Source of the DNA: an uncultured Prevotella sp.
GTDB lineage: Bacteria; Bacteroidota; Bacteroidia; Bacteroidales; Bacteroidaceae
DNA: 64,000 bases
Reading direction: 5' to 3'
Assembly (NCBI GenBank): GCA_946998295.1
Contig: CAMPYS010000006.1
Span: 11,186 to 75,185, forward strand
Shown: positions 37,036 to 43,772 of the stretch, piece by piece
Layout: every line of letters begins with the position of its first letter
Position numbering within the stretch: position 1 is the stretch's first letter
Position numbers and translations under genes: made by a program
Notes under the pieces: generated by a model
What the model was told of the DNA's origin: nothing
Database searches by the model: none
The model's input: only the letters and a program-made list of their open reading frames with translations

Positions 37036-38037
37036 ATGAATTCTAAAACACTAATTAAAAAAATTGCGTTATCGGTTGTTTTAACTTTTGCTGCAGCACC
37101 TACATTTGCTCAGGATCTTATAGCCAGACAAGCACCAATTGATAGACGTAATAACAAATTAGATACTATTGTAATAAAACGCCTACAAGAAGATGAGGAA
37201 TTTGCAAGTCCATCTGCTTCTTTATACAATGATTGGAATACAGCACGTACACATAGTAGTGGACACTTACCAAATATTTATAGAATTGATTTAAGAGCAT
37301 TTCACATGCCAACACCAAGTCGTGTTATAACAAGCAACTTTGGTAGAAGGTGGGGACGTCCACATAAAGGACTTGACATAAAGGTATATATAGGAGACAC
37401 TATACGCTCTGCATTTTCAGGAAAAGTGAGAGTTGTGGGATATCAAGCCAGTGGATATGGAAAATACATAGTTATACGACATAGTAACGGCTTAGAAACA
37501 TACTATGCACACTTATCAAAGCAATTAGTAAATAAAAATCAAATAATAAGAGCAGGAGAGCCTATTGGATTAGGTGGAAATACTGGTCGTTCTACAGGAT
37601 CTCACCTACACTTTGAAACTCGTTTATGTGGTATAGCCATAAACCCTGCACTCATGTTTGACTTCCCTAATCAAGATGTTACAGGAGACTTCTACACTTA
37701 TAGACGTAGCACTGTAGACGCAGAATCAGATAGGGCTACTGCTTTAAGAGGTAAATCCTCAAGCCTTGGTTATTCACGCGAAAATATTCAAGGATATGGA
37801 CGACCTAAAAACTTTGGAAAGAATAAACGTGAAGTTGTAGACTATTCCGCACGCCAACAATATGAAAAACAAGATAAAATAGGTCAGATATTATATCACG
37901 AAGTTGTACGTGGCGAAACTTTAGAATCTATTGCAAAACTACACAATGTTACTGTTGAACACCTTTGCAGACTAAACAGAATAGGACGCTATTCAAAACT
38001 AACAGAGAAACAATTATTAAAATATAGCACTAACTAA
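37036..38037 (+). CDS. Exported M23 metallopeptidase with LysM domain
   Basis: The 333-residue protein has a signal peptide (N-terminus to about residue 26, ending TFAQ), an M23 domain with metal ligands in GRPHKGLDIKVY and TGSHLHFETR, and a C-terminal LysM motif (VRGETLESIAKLHNV). It probably cuts peptidoglycan peptide bridges in the periplasm or regulates amidases, and the LysM domain anchors it to the wall. It has its own promoter and leader. The ThiD/AraC gene converges 34 bases downstream. Confidence 0.92.
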   Translation: MNSKTLIKKIALSVVLTFAAAPTFAQDLIARQAPIDRRNNKLDTIVIKRLQEDEEFASPSASLYNDWNTARTHSSGHLPNIYRIDLRAFHMPTPSRVITSNFGRRWGRPHKGLDIKVYIGDTIRSAFSGKVRVVGYQASGYGKYIVIRHSNGLETYYAHLSKQLVNKNQIIRAGEPIGLGGNTGRSTGSHLHFETRLCGIAINPALMFDFPNQDVTGDFYTYRRSTVDAESDRATALRGKSSSLGYSRENIQGYGRPKNFGKNKREVVDYSARQQYEKQDKIGQILYHEVVRGETLESIAKLHNVTVEHLCRLNRIGRYSKLTEKQLLKYSTN

Positions 38038-38071
38038 GAAGTTATAAAAAATAGCATTCATTTTTATATTT

Positions 38072-39220
38072 TTATTGCTGCAATTTCTTAAATTCACTTG
38101 GTGAACAATGCTTCATCTTTTTAAAGAATTTATTGAATTGAACTTGTGAATGAAAACCAAAGCTGAATGCTATTTCTTGTATATTCCTATTTGAAGTAAT
38201 TAATTCTGCCTCTATTTCTTTTATCGCATAATCATCTATAAGTTGTTTAGGCGTTCGTCCTGCGATACTTTTAGCCACTTGTGCTAAATATCGTGCCGTT
38301 ATATTTAAATGATTAGAATAAAAAGAAACTTCACGTGTAGCTTTATAATTTATAGCTATCAAATTCATTAAAGCATTATATATCTCTATTTTTCGTATAG
38401 AAATATTTTGAATAGACATACTTGAACTATGATCCAAAAGTTGAGTTGATATTCCAAATTTTGAATCAGTAGAATGAAGTATTAATTGAGCTAAATAGTC
38501 TTGCGCATATTTTACAGATTCTTGTATATTAAAACCATTGCACAAATATACGGCAGTTGCTGAAGAAAAAGCTCCACCTAAACCATGTGTAATTCGGTCT
38601 ATAACACCCTGTCGAGTATAATAATATGGGACTTTATCTGCTTTTGTCAAAAGAATATCTGTAAAAGACTGTGAAGCTATAGTAGACCCCTGAAGCACTA
38701 CAGAATTGCTACCCATACTAAGAATATATTTAGCAATATCCACTAACTGCTCATTACCATGTGCTTCACTATATTGAGAAATATATAATGCACTATCCTG
38801 TTTTATTACTACAAGTGTTGCTAATGGAAACAATTTGGCAATAATAGATGTTATCACCTCTTTAGGCATTAAAACATTGCCCTTAGAACTTATTATAACA
38901 GCATCAATAATTACATATTTAGGACGATACTCTAAGAGTACTTTCTCAACTACATTTACTTGGTCTATTGTACGTAACATACCAACTTTAATACCTGTGG
39001 GCTGCAAAAACTTTACAGCTAAATTGATTTGTCGATATAGCACTTCTGATGGTATATCATAGATTGTTTGAATACCATTTTTATCCTGTGCGGTTACTGA
39101 AGTTATAGCCGTTGCAGCATATGAGCCTAATAATGTTATTGTTTTAATGTCAGCTTGTATCCCAGAACCTCCAGTACTGTCAGAACCTGTTATAGATAAT
39201 ATTGTTTCTTTTTCTCCCAT
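38072..39220 (-). CDS. ThiD-like (HMP kinase fold) domain fused to an AraC-type DNA-binding domain
   Basis: The 382-residue protein is a two-domain fusion. Residues about 1-260 have the ribokinase-like fold of ThiD: the N-terminus SITGSDSTGGSGIQADIK is a good match. Residues about 275-380 are an AraC-type double helix-turn-helix (IQEIAFSFGFHSQVQFNKFF). The anion-hole segment normally reads HGTGC in ThiD but here reads THGLGGAFSSA, so the catalytic cysteine is absent; the usual DPVM reads DAVI. The domain may bind a pyrimidine or pyridoxine ligand rather than phosphorylate it. I infer a ligand-sensing one-component regulator. No thiamine genes lie nearby; pdxST are 4-6 kb away. Confidence 0.85.
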   Translation of the reverse strand: MGEKETILSITGSDSTGGSGIQADIKTITLLGSYAATAITSVTAQDKNGIQTIYDIPSEVLYRQINLAVKFLQPTGIKVGMLRTIDQVNVVEKVLLEYRPKYVIIDAVIISSKGNVLMPKEVITSIIAKLFPLATLVVIKQDSALYISQYSEAHGNEQLVDIAKYILSMGSNSVVLQGSTIASQSFTDILLTKADKVPYYYTRQGVIDRITHGLGGAFSSATAVYLCNGFNIQESVKYAQDYLAQLILHSTDSKFGISTQLLDHSSSMSIQNISIRKIEIYNALMNLIAINYKATREVSFYSNHLNITARYLAQVAKSIAGRTPKQLIDDYAIKEIEAELITSNRNIQEIAFSFGFHSQVQFNKFFKKMKHCSPSEFKKLQQ

Positions 39221-39361
39221 AAAGTAGTATTAGCATCCCAAGATAATTAGTATAAAATGTATCTGATAAAAAATAAATAAGTCACTTTGTTGTATAGCTA
39301 AATAAGTAACAATTTTAAAACGAGCAAAATGCTTTTTGTTGCTGTGTTCTGCTAAAGAAAT

Positions 39362-39416
39362 AACACTTGTTATTCTGTGTGCAAAGATAATACTTTGTTA
39401 CATAATAACAAGTGTT
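39362..39416 (-). promoter_or_regulatory. Promoter of the ThiD/AraC gene inside a 13-bp inverted repeat
   Basis: AACACTTGTTATT (39362-39374) and its exact complement (39404-39416) are centred 42 bp apart, four helical turns. Between them lies a minus-strand TATCTTTG (39382-39389); TTG at 39409-39411 is 19 bases upstream and overlaps the right arm. Each arm contains the quasi-palindrome AACA-NN-TGTT. The arrangement suggests an operator spanning the -33 element and the start. Confidence 0.55.
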
Positions 39417-39442
39417 TGCAAGGATGAAATAATTGTATATTA

Positions 39443-39542
39443 CAAAGGTACTACTACCGAGCTTGACCTCTTTTAAGATATAATCTAAAACGGTACCGCA
39501 ATGAGCTATCGCGCTACACATCCGCTTTTCATATTTAAGACC
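39443..39542 (-). pseudogene. Possible relic of a mobilization relaxase N-terminus
   Basis: The minus strand reads MCSAIAHCGTVLDYILK then EVKLGSS, which resembles the KCSAIAHG...DYI...EGKLG start I recall from Bacteroidota MobA/relaxase proteins. There is a stop just upstream, and the following sequence has no further match. The relic is short and the resemblance is from memory, so this is tentative. Confidence 0.3.
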
Positions 39543-39885
39543 TTATATATCTCATCGTACACACAGAAATGAGGATACGCCTATAATTACAGGTATATTA
39601 TGAAAAACAACAAAAAATCTGCCGATAAAACTTGCCTATGATGAAAATAATACAATGAATGTGTCTTGGACAATGAATTTAGCAGGTTAGCCTATCTCTC
39701 TCGAGCATAACCATGACACTTACACCTTTGATTGATGAGTAAAAAAGCGCAAATAAATATTGATACAGAAGCTGGCAAAATCTTTTTAATTTACTTATAA
39801 GTGCCTCTAAAAAAGCTCCTAACTTTTTCTAAAAAGCTTAATAACTTTTTTAGTCCATTTATATACTTTCCTACAATATTATTAC

Positions 39886-39893
39886 TATCTTTG
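39886..39893 (+). promoter_or_regulatory. HU gene -7 element
   Basis: TATCTTTG matches TAnnTTTG; the start would be near 39900, giving a leader of about 85 bases. Confidence 0.5.
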
Positions 39894-39916
39894 TAATAGT
39901 TGTCAAAGGCAACTGT

Positions 39917-39951
39917 CTTTACGGGTTTAATAGGTTTCCGGCCCGTCAAAG
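39917..39951 (+). other. Structured 5' leader of the HU-family gene
   Basis: CTTTACGGG (39917-39925) can pair with CCCGTCAAAG (39942-39951) with one bulge. The element GTCAAAGGC occurs twice in the leader (from 39903 and from 39945). A GGGAG near 39961-39966 may be the ribosome site, though it lies about 20 bases before the start codon. Confidence 0.45.
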
Positions 39952-39985
39952 GCTTACAAAAGGGAGCCAACCTTATAATCATATT

Positions 39986-40462
39986 ATGGCCAACAAACCA
40001 TTAGGATTTATCCTGACAGAGCGAAAGCTCAACATCGGCAAGCAGAAAGGAAAGATCGTACAGATAGCTCAACCTACGGGACGGCATCGCGTGGACTTCC
40101 GCAATTTCTGTGAGCGCGTAGCTAAATCAACCACTTTCAGTTCGCAAGAAGTGGCAGCAGTTCTTAATCTTGCCACCGAGACGGCACGCTACATCGTAGC
40201 CAACGGCGACATTGTGGACATCGGCGACATGGGAGCGCTGAAGCCCTCGTTTAAGAGCAAGGCTGTAGAAAAAGGCATCGTATTCCGCGCACAAGATCAC
40301 ATCGAGAAACCTGTAGTGAAATTTGCACCATCGCGCAAGTATTTCACTCTAAACGATGTTACCTATGAGCAAGTGAAGGCGAAGCCCAATAAGAAGAACA
40401 AGACGGGAGGTACTACGGGAGGTAGTACTGGTGACACTATTGGTAGCGGTCAAAATCCATAA
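39986..40462 (+). CDS. HU-family (HU-related) DNA-binding protein
   Basis: The 158-residue protein has the HU-like core typical of long Bacteroidota HU-related proteins: FCERVAKSTTFSSQEVAAVL (dimer helices) and GDIVDIGDMGALKPSFKSKA (beta arm region). It ends in a Lys- and Gly/Thr-rich tail. Such proteins bend or coat DNA. The gene is close to half G+C by eye, far above the roughly one-third of its neighbours, and its codons are G/C-ended. Recent transfer or unusual expression selection would explain this. It has its own promoter, leader and perfect terminator. Confidence 0.85.
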   Translation: MANKPLGFILTERKLNIGKQKGKIVQIAQPTGRHRVDFRNFCERVAKSTTFSSQEVAAVLNLATETARYIVANGDIVDIGDMGALKPSFKSKAVEKGIVFRAQDHIEKPVVKFAPSRKYFTLNDVTYEQVKAKPNKKNKTGGTTGGSTGDTIGSGQNP

Positions 40463-40491
40463 GTCCGCAACCATGAACGTGTAAGCGTCAA

Positions 40492-40530
40492 ACAAAGTCG
40501 CCCTGAGCGTTAAATGCTGGGCGACTTTGT
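40492..40530 (+). terminator. HU gene terminator
   Basis: ACAAAGTCGCCC (40492-40503) and GGGCGACTTTGT (40519-40530) form a perfect 12-pair stem starting 29 bases after the stop codon. Confidence 0.8.
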
Positions 40531-40635
40531 ACATATATATAAGGATAAAACCACTACATTTTAATATCCTTTTTCATTATCTATTTTTATTTATTACTGA
40601 CGGGTAAAACTTTTACTGATTTATTAAAATTATAT

Positions 40636-40663
40636 GGCTGACACTTCTCACAAGGTATCAGCC
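40636..40663 (+). other. Orphan hairpin
   Basis: GGCTGACACTT can pair with AAGGTATCAGCC apart from one mismatch, followed by TTTTAG. It looks like a terminator, but no plus-strand gene precedes it after the HU gene has already terminated. Confidence 0.45.
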
Positions 40664-40699
40664 TTTTAGTTATATTTGTTTTTGCAAAAAATTATGACT

Positions 40700-40819
40700 A
40701 TAAGCAAAGACAAACATTTTAGCGGACAGCAATATTTTTAAAAAGAAAACTCGAAGTCCTATTATAAAGGGCTTCGAGCAAAATTATTGTGCTTTTTGGA
40801 GTTTTAGCGGACAGCAATA
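40700..40819. repeat. 120-bp direct repeat, copy 1 (left of bspA-type gene)
   Basis: This segment matches 42986-43105 at about 109 of 120 positions with no gap. It contains a hairpin at 40750-40778 (CTCGAAGTCC and GGGCTTCGAG) that, on the minus strand, is followed by a T-rich run. It therefore serves as a terminator for the minus-strand bspA-type gene. The 18-mer TTTTAGCGGACAGCAATA occurs at both ends, 40717-40734 and 40802-40819. Confidence 0.85.
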
Positions 40820-40904
40820 GTATAAAATAGAAGACTAAACAGAGAAATACAATTTCCAAAAGTCTATGCTTCAGCTTCTGTCTCAGAATTAATATTATGG
40901 GACT

Positions 40905-42368
40905 TTACACCAATATTTTATAAATAGAGTTGCCGATGCGGACAATATAGATACCTCTTGACGGCATTAGAATGGAGTGGGAAGAGTTAAATCGTCCTTG
41001 CTCTATCATCGTTCCGTCTATGGAATAAACAGAATAGGGAACAGTAGACGAAAGGTTTTCCATCACCTTAATGACCAAGCGACCGTCTCGTCCGTATACC
41101 TTATATCTCTTGATATAGTCCACTTGAGGTGTTTCTATCCCAGAAGGTAACTTGTCCGTCTCTATGATATTTTTGAAGTAGCTCCATCCAAAAGCCTGAC
41201 GGTACTTTTCGCCCGAGCCGATAGGAACATACACAGGTATATCGTTTGGAATAAAGCCATGAAAAGTTTCATGTTTCCCCTCTTCGTCAGCATCACAAGA
41301 TGGTGGAATAGGAGAAAGCGAATATATTTTTTTGACGTTTTTCCAATTCGCACAACTTCCTGCTCCCAAGTACTCAAGTGAATTTGGGAATATGATAGAA
41401 TCAACTGCAACATACCAAAGAGCATCCTTCTCTATGCGTTTCAATCCGTTTGGCAAGTTTACTGGTTTGAGCATTACATCACCACAAAAGGCAGCCTCAT
41501 CTATTATTGTCACGCTCTTAGGAATATTCACAGTCTCCAATAAATGACACCAAGACGCAAAAAAAGCAGGAATCGTATCAATATTCTCTGGTAAATGTAT
41601 CTTCTTTAATGCTGGACACATAGAAAAAATGCTCTCTTCCAAATCTATGACTGTATTAGGAAGTATTGCTTCTATGAGGTCACTTCCCAAAAAAGCAGCA
41701 AGTTTGATTTGCTCCAAGCCCTCAGGAAAGTTTACCTCTACCACTCTTGTGTTGTAAAAAGCAGCTATACCAATGCTTTTAAGCGTAGAGGGAAGAACTA
41801 ACTTACTAAAAGATTGACAGTTAATAAAGCATTGGGTGGGAATGTCCGTGATCCCCTCTGGGATAATCAAAGGATCAGTACTCAGCCAATGACAATTTGA
41901 AAAACAGGAACGCCCCAACTTCCTTAAGCTCTTTGGAAGATTCACTTGCTCTAATCTCATCCGAGAAAAAGCAAAATCTCCTATTTCATAAATACCTTCT
42001 GGAAGGATCAAACGACGTATTGGCAGATAAACGACTCCTTGAAATGCTCTTGGATCATCTACAAATTGCCTATCTCGTTTAAAAAGTGCACGTACAGGAA
42101 TCTTATTATTCTCCACTTGTGCATCTTCTAAGTTCAATACCGTAAGGTTTCCCTCAAAACTGCATTTCCATATAGTTGTAAAATCGGCTTTGTTGATAGG
42201 TCCATGCACGATCAATGAGTCTATCGTATTCCATTTCGTGCCCAGTATTCGCTCCAACTGTCCATAACCGCTCACCCGCGCATCATAGAAACTGACTTGT
42301 CCAGACGTCTTTTGAGAAAAAAAGAGGGCAAAGGCTAAGTAGGTAAATAAAAGAAAATTTCTCATCAT
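40905..42368 (-). CDS. BspA-type leucine-rich-repeat surface protein with T9SS sorting tail
   Basis: The 487-residue protein has a signal peptide (to about residue 24), then many BspA-like LRR_5 repeats of roughly 23 residues (patterns such as LPSTLKSIGIAAFYNT and LPNGLKRIEKDALW). The last about 70 residues form a type A T9SS sorting domain, with VYSIDGTMIEQGRF and PSRGIYIVRIGN near the end. It should be secreted by type IX and attached to the surface. Homologues bind host matrix proteins. The gene is G+C richer than its core neighbours and lies between two 120-bp direct repeats, signs of acquisition. Confidence 0.88.
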   Translation of the reverse strand: MMRNFLLFTYLAFALFFSQKTSGQVSFYDARVSGYGQLERILGTKWNTIDSLIVHGPINKADFTTIWKCSFEGNLTVLNLEDAQVENNKIPVRALFKRDRQFVDDPRAFQGVVYLPIRRLILPEGIYEIGDFAFSRMRLEQVNLPKSLRKLGRSCFSNCHWLSTDPLIIPEGITDIPTQCFINCQSFSKLVLPSTLKSIGIAAFYNTRVVEVNFPEGLEQIKLAAFLGSDLIEAILPNTVIDLEESIFSMCPALKKIHLPENIDTIPAFFASWCHLLETVNIPKSVTIIDEAAFCGDVMLKPVNLPNGLKRIEKDALWYVAVDSIIFPNSLEYLGAGSCANWKNVKKIYSLSPIPPSCDADEEGKHETFHGFIPNDIPVYVPIGSGEKYRQAFGWSYFKNIIETDKLPSGIETPQVDYIKRYKVYGRDGRLVIKVMENLSSTVPYSVYSIDGTMIEQGRFNSSHSILMPSRGIYIVRIGNSIYKILV

Positions 42369-42609
42369 CTACAAATGTTAGAGGTTAATACTTTTTTTGG
42401 TGAACACATTAAATCTATATTTAAGTTTCCACCGTTAAATTTACAATAAATTAGCAAACAAAGTAACTACCGAGCTACAAATATTTTGTTTTTGTGGATA
42501 TTTTAACACTTATTATAAATGTGTGCGTATACAACATGCAGAACTTAATGTTTCATTGCTATGTGCATCACTACGATATTAAATTTTCAACTCTATATTA
42601 TAACTAAAT

Positions 42610-42631
42610 CATACCGTTTAAAAACGGTATG
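42610..42631. other. Perfect 10-pair hairpin
   Basis: CATACCGTTT and AAACGGTATG flank two bases. It lies about 240 bases upstream of the bspA-type gene and has no adjacent gene end to terminate. Confidence 0.5.
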
Positions 42632-42710
42632 TAATGGTTATTATACGATAGCTTTAAATCTGTGTTAGGAAGCTACCAATCTTTGCGATTAAAAGCTTAT
42701 GAGTAATCTG

Positions 42711-42797
42711 CAAAAAGCTCTAAAGCTTTTTGCTAAAACCTTTAAAGCTTTTTTGTGAAAGCTTTAGTGCTTTTTTTTTAATCTTTAGAGCTTTTCA
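42711..42797. repeat. AAAGCTTT-rich cluster of short inverted repeats
   Basis: At least four AAGCTTT/AAAGCTC-type words occur in 87 bases, including the 8-pair hairpin CAAAAAGC...GCTTTTTG (42711-42732) and a run of nine T residues. A shorter similar patch lies at 39815-39860, so both edges of the HU/bspA block carry it. Confidence 0.55.
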
Positions 42798-42854
42798 GCC
42801 TGACAAACTAACTGGTCTTATCGTCCCTTTATTTCCTTGTTTTTTTGCGTTGCT

Positions 42855-42884
42855 TTTGTCTATGTCTTTATACACTTACTTTTG
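42855..42884 (+). promoter_or_regulatory. Orphan promoter candidate facing repeat copy 2
   Basis: TTTG (42855-42858), an 18-base spacer and TACTTTTG (42877-42884) fit the consensus. No plus-strand ORF follows, so it may drive a small RNA antisense to pdxT's 3' end, or be a chance match. Confidence 0.35.
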
Positions 42885-42985
42885 CATACGATAATAGTAG
42901 CAACAGATTTTATATGAGTTTGTTTGCCAAGTAACCATAACGTAATCAAAATAAAAAGGATTACTGTACTAAAAAAATTATAAGC

Positions 42986-43105
42986 ATAAGCAAAGACAAT
43001 CATTTTACCGAATAGCAATATTTTGAAAAAGAAAACTCGAAGTCCTATTATAAAGGGCTTCGAGCAAGATTATTGTGTTTTTTTGAGTTTTAGCAAACAG
43101 TAATA
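42986..43105. repeat. 120-bp direct repeat, copy 2 (downstream of pdxT)
   Basis: The second copy of the repeat at 40700-40819. Its hairpin (43036-43064) lies just past the pdxT stop codon and, with the T-rich run on the minus strand, is the likely pdxT terminator. Confidence 0.85.
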
Positions 43106-43122
43106 CTTTACAATATAAATAT

Positions 43123-43701
43123 TTATTGTGTTGCTATAATATCCAAAAATAGTTTATGTACATGTGTATCTGTATTAAGCTCAGGATGAAATGCTGTTAC
43201 AATTTGATTCTTTTGACGTGCAGCAACTATATGTCCATCAACTTCGGCTAACACTTCTACATCCTTACCCACTTTGTTTATATAAGGTGCGCGTATAAAA
43301 GTCATTGGAATAGGAGTGTCAATACCCATAAACTCTTTTTCCACATAGAAACTACCTAATTGACGCCCATAAGCATTTCTACAAGTAAATATATCCATAG
43401 TTCCTAAACGCTCAAACTTACTACAAGGATTATCAACATTCTTGGAAAGAAGTATTAAACCAGCACATGTTCCAAATACAGGAAGTCCGTGTTGTATGTC
43501 ACTTTTTATTATGTTAAAAAGATTAAGCTCATGTAAAAGCTTAAGCATTACTGTACTTTCTCCACCTGGAATTATAAGGCCGTCTTTTGGACGATTCCAA
43601 TCAGATAATTTTCTTACTTCAAAAGTATTAACACCAAGTTTTTGAAGCATCTTTTCATGCTCTACAAATGCCCCTTGTAAGGCCAATATAGCTACTGTCA
43701 T
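43123..43701 (-). CDS. pdxT: Pyridoxal 5'-phosphate synthase glutaminase subunit
   Basis: The 192-residue class I glutaminase supplies ammonia to PdxS for making pyridoxal phosphate. The nucleophile cysteine lies in FGTCAGLILLS, the glycine-rich GGESTVMLKLL and the late HPELN histidine/glutamate complete the triad. It lies 71 bases downstream of pdxS with a hairpin between them. Copy 2 of the 120-bp repeat supplies its terminator. Confidence 0.95.
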   Translation of the reverse strand: MTVAILALQGAFVEHEKMLQKLGVNTFEVRKLSDWNRPKDGLIIPGGESTVMLKLLHELNLFNIIKSDIQHGLPVFGTCAGLILLSKNVDNPCSKFERLGTMDIFTCRNAYGRQLGSFYVEKEFMGIDTPIPMTFIRAPYINKVGKDVEVLAEVDGHIVAARQKNQIVTAFHPELNTDTHVHKLFLDIIATQ

Positions 43702-43715
43702 ATATAAGAATTAAG

Positions 43716-43747
43716 CCCCTTCATAAAATATTATAATTATGAAGGGG
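43716..43747 (-). other. Hairpin between pdxS and pdxT
   Basis: CCCCTTCATAA (43716-43726) and TTATGAAGGGG (43737-43747) form a perfect 11-pair stem that ends 14 bases before the pdxT start. It has only a weak T tail, so partial termination, RNA processing or control of pdxT translation are all possible. Confidence 0.6.
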
Positions 43748-43772
43748 ATATTTTCTAAAATTAAAATAAATT

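Larger units (their letters stand above)
39221..39985. other. Intergenic region with regulator promoter, decayed ORFs and HU leader
   Basis: These 765 bases hold the operator-like inverted repeat upstream of the ThiD/AraC gene, a possible relaxase relic (39443-39542), other short out-of-frame fragments (for example around 39640-39735), a run of AAAAAGCT/AGCTTTT pieces (39815-39860) and the HU promoter and leader. No intact gene is seen. The left part looks like degraded mobile DNA. Confidence 0.5.
40463..40904. other. Intergenic region between HU gene and bspA-type gene
   Basis: These 442 bases contain the HU terminator, an orphan hairpin (40636-40663), and repeat copy 1 with the terminator of the bspA-type gene. 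A TATATTTG at 40671-40678 could start a short plus-strand RNA, but I cannot support a gene. Confidence 0.5.
42369..43122. other. Intergenic region between bspA-type gene and pdxT
   Basis: These 754 bases carry no gene. They hold a perfect hairpin (42610-42631), an AAAGCTTT-rich stretch (42711-42797), a plus-strand promoter candidate facing no ORF (42855-42884), and repeat copy 2 (42986-43105). Confidence 0.55.

Noticed and set aside
39220..39400. TPP riboswitch upstream of the ThiD/AraC gene
   Set aside because: I looked for the conserved CTGAGA and neighbouring thi-box features on the minus strand and found none.
40900..42400. bspA block considered as an insertion sequence or integron cassette
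   Set aside because: No transposase or integrase is present, the flanks are long direct repeats with a terminator rather than terminal inverted repeats, and attC-like folding is not evident.
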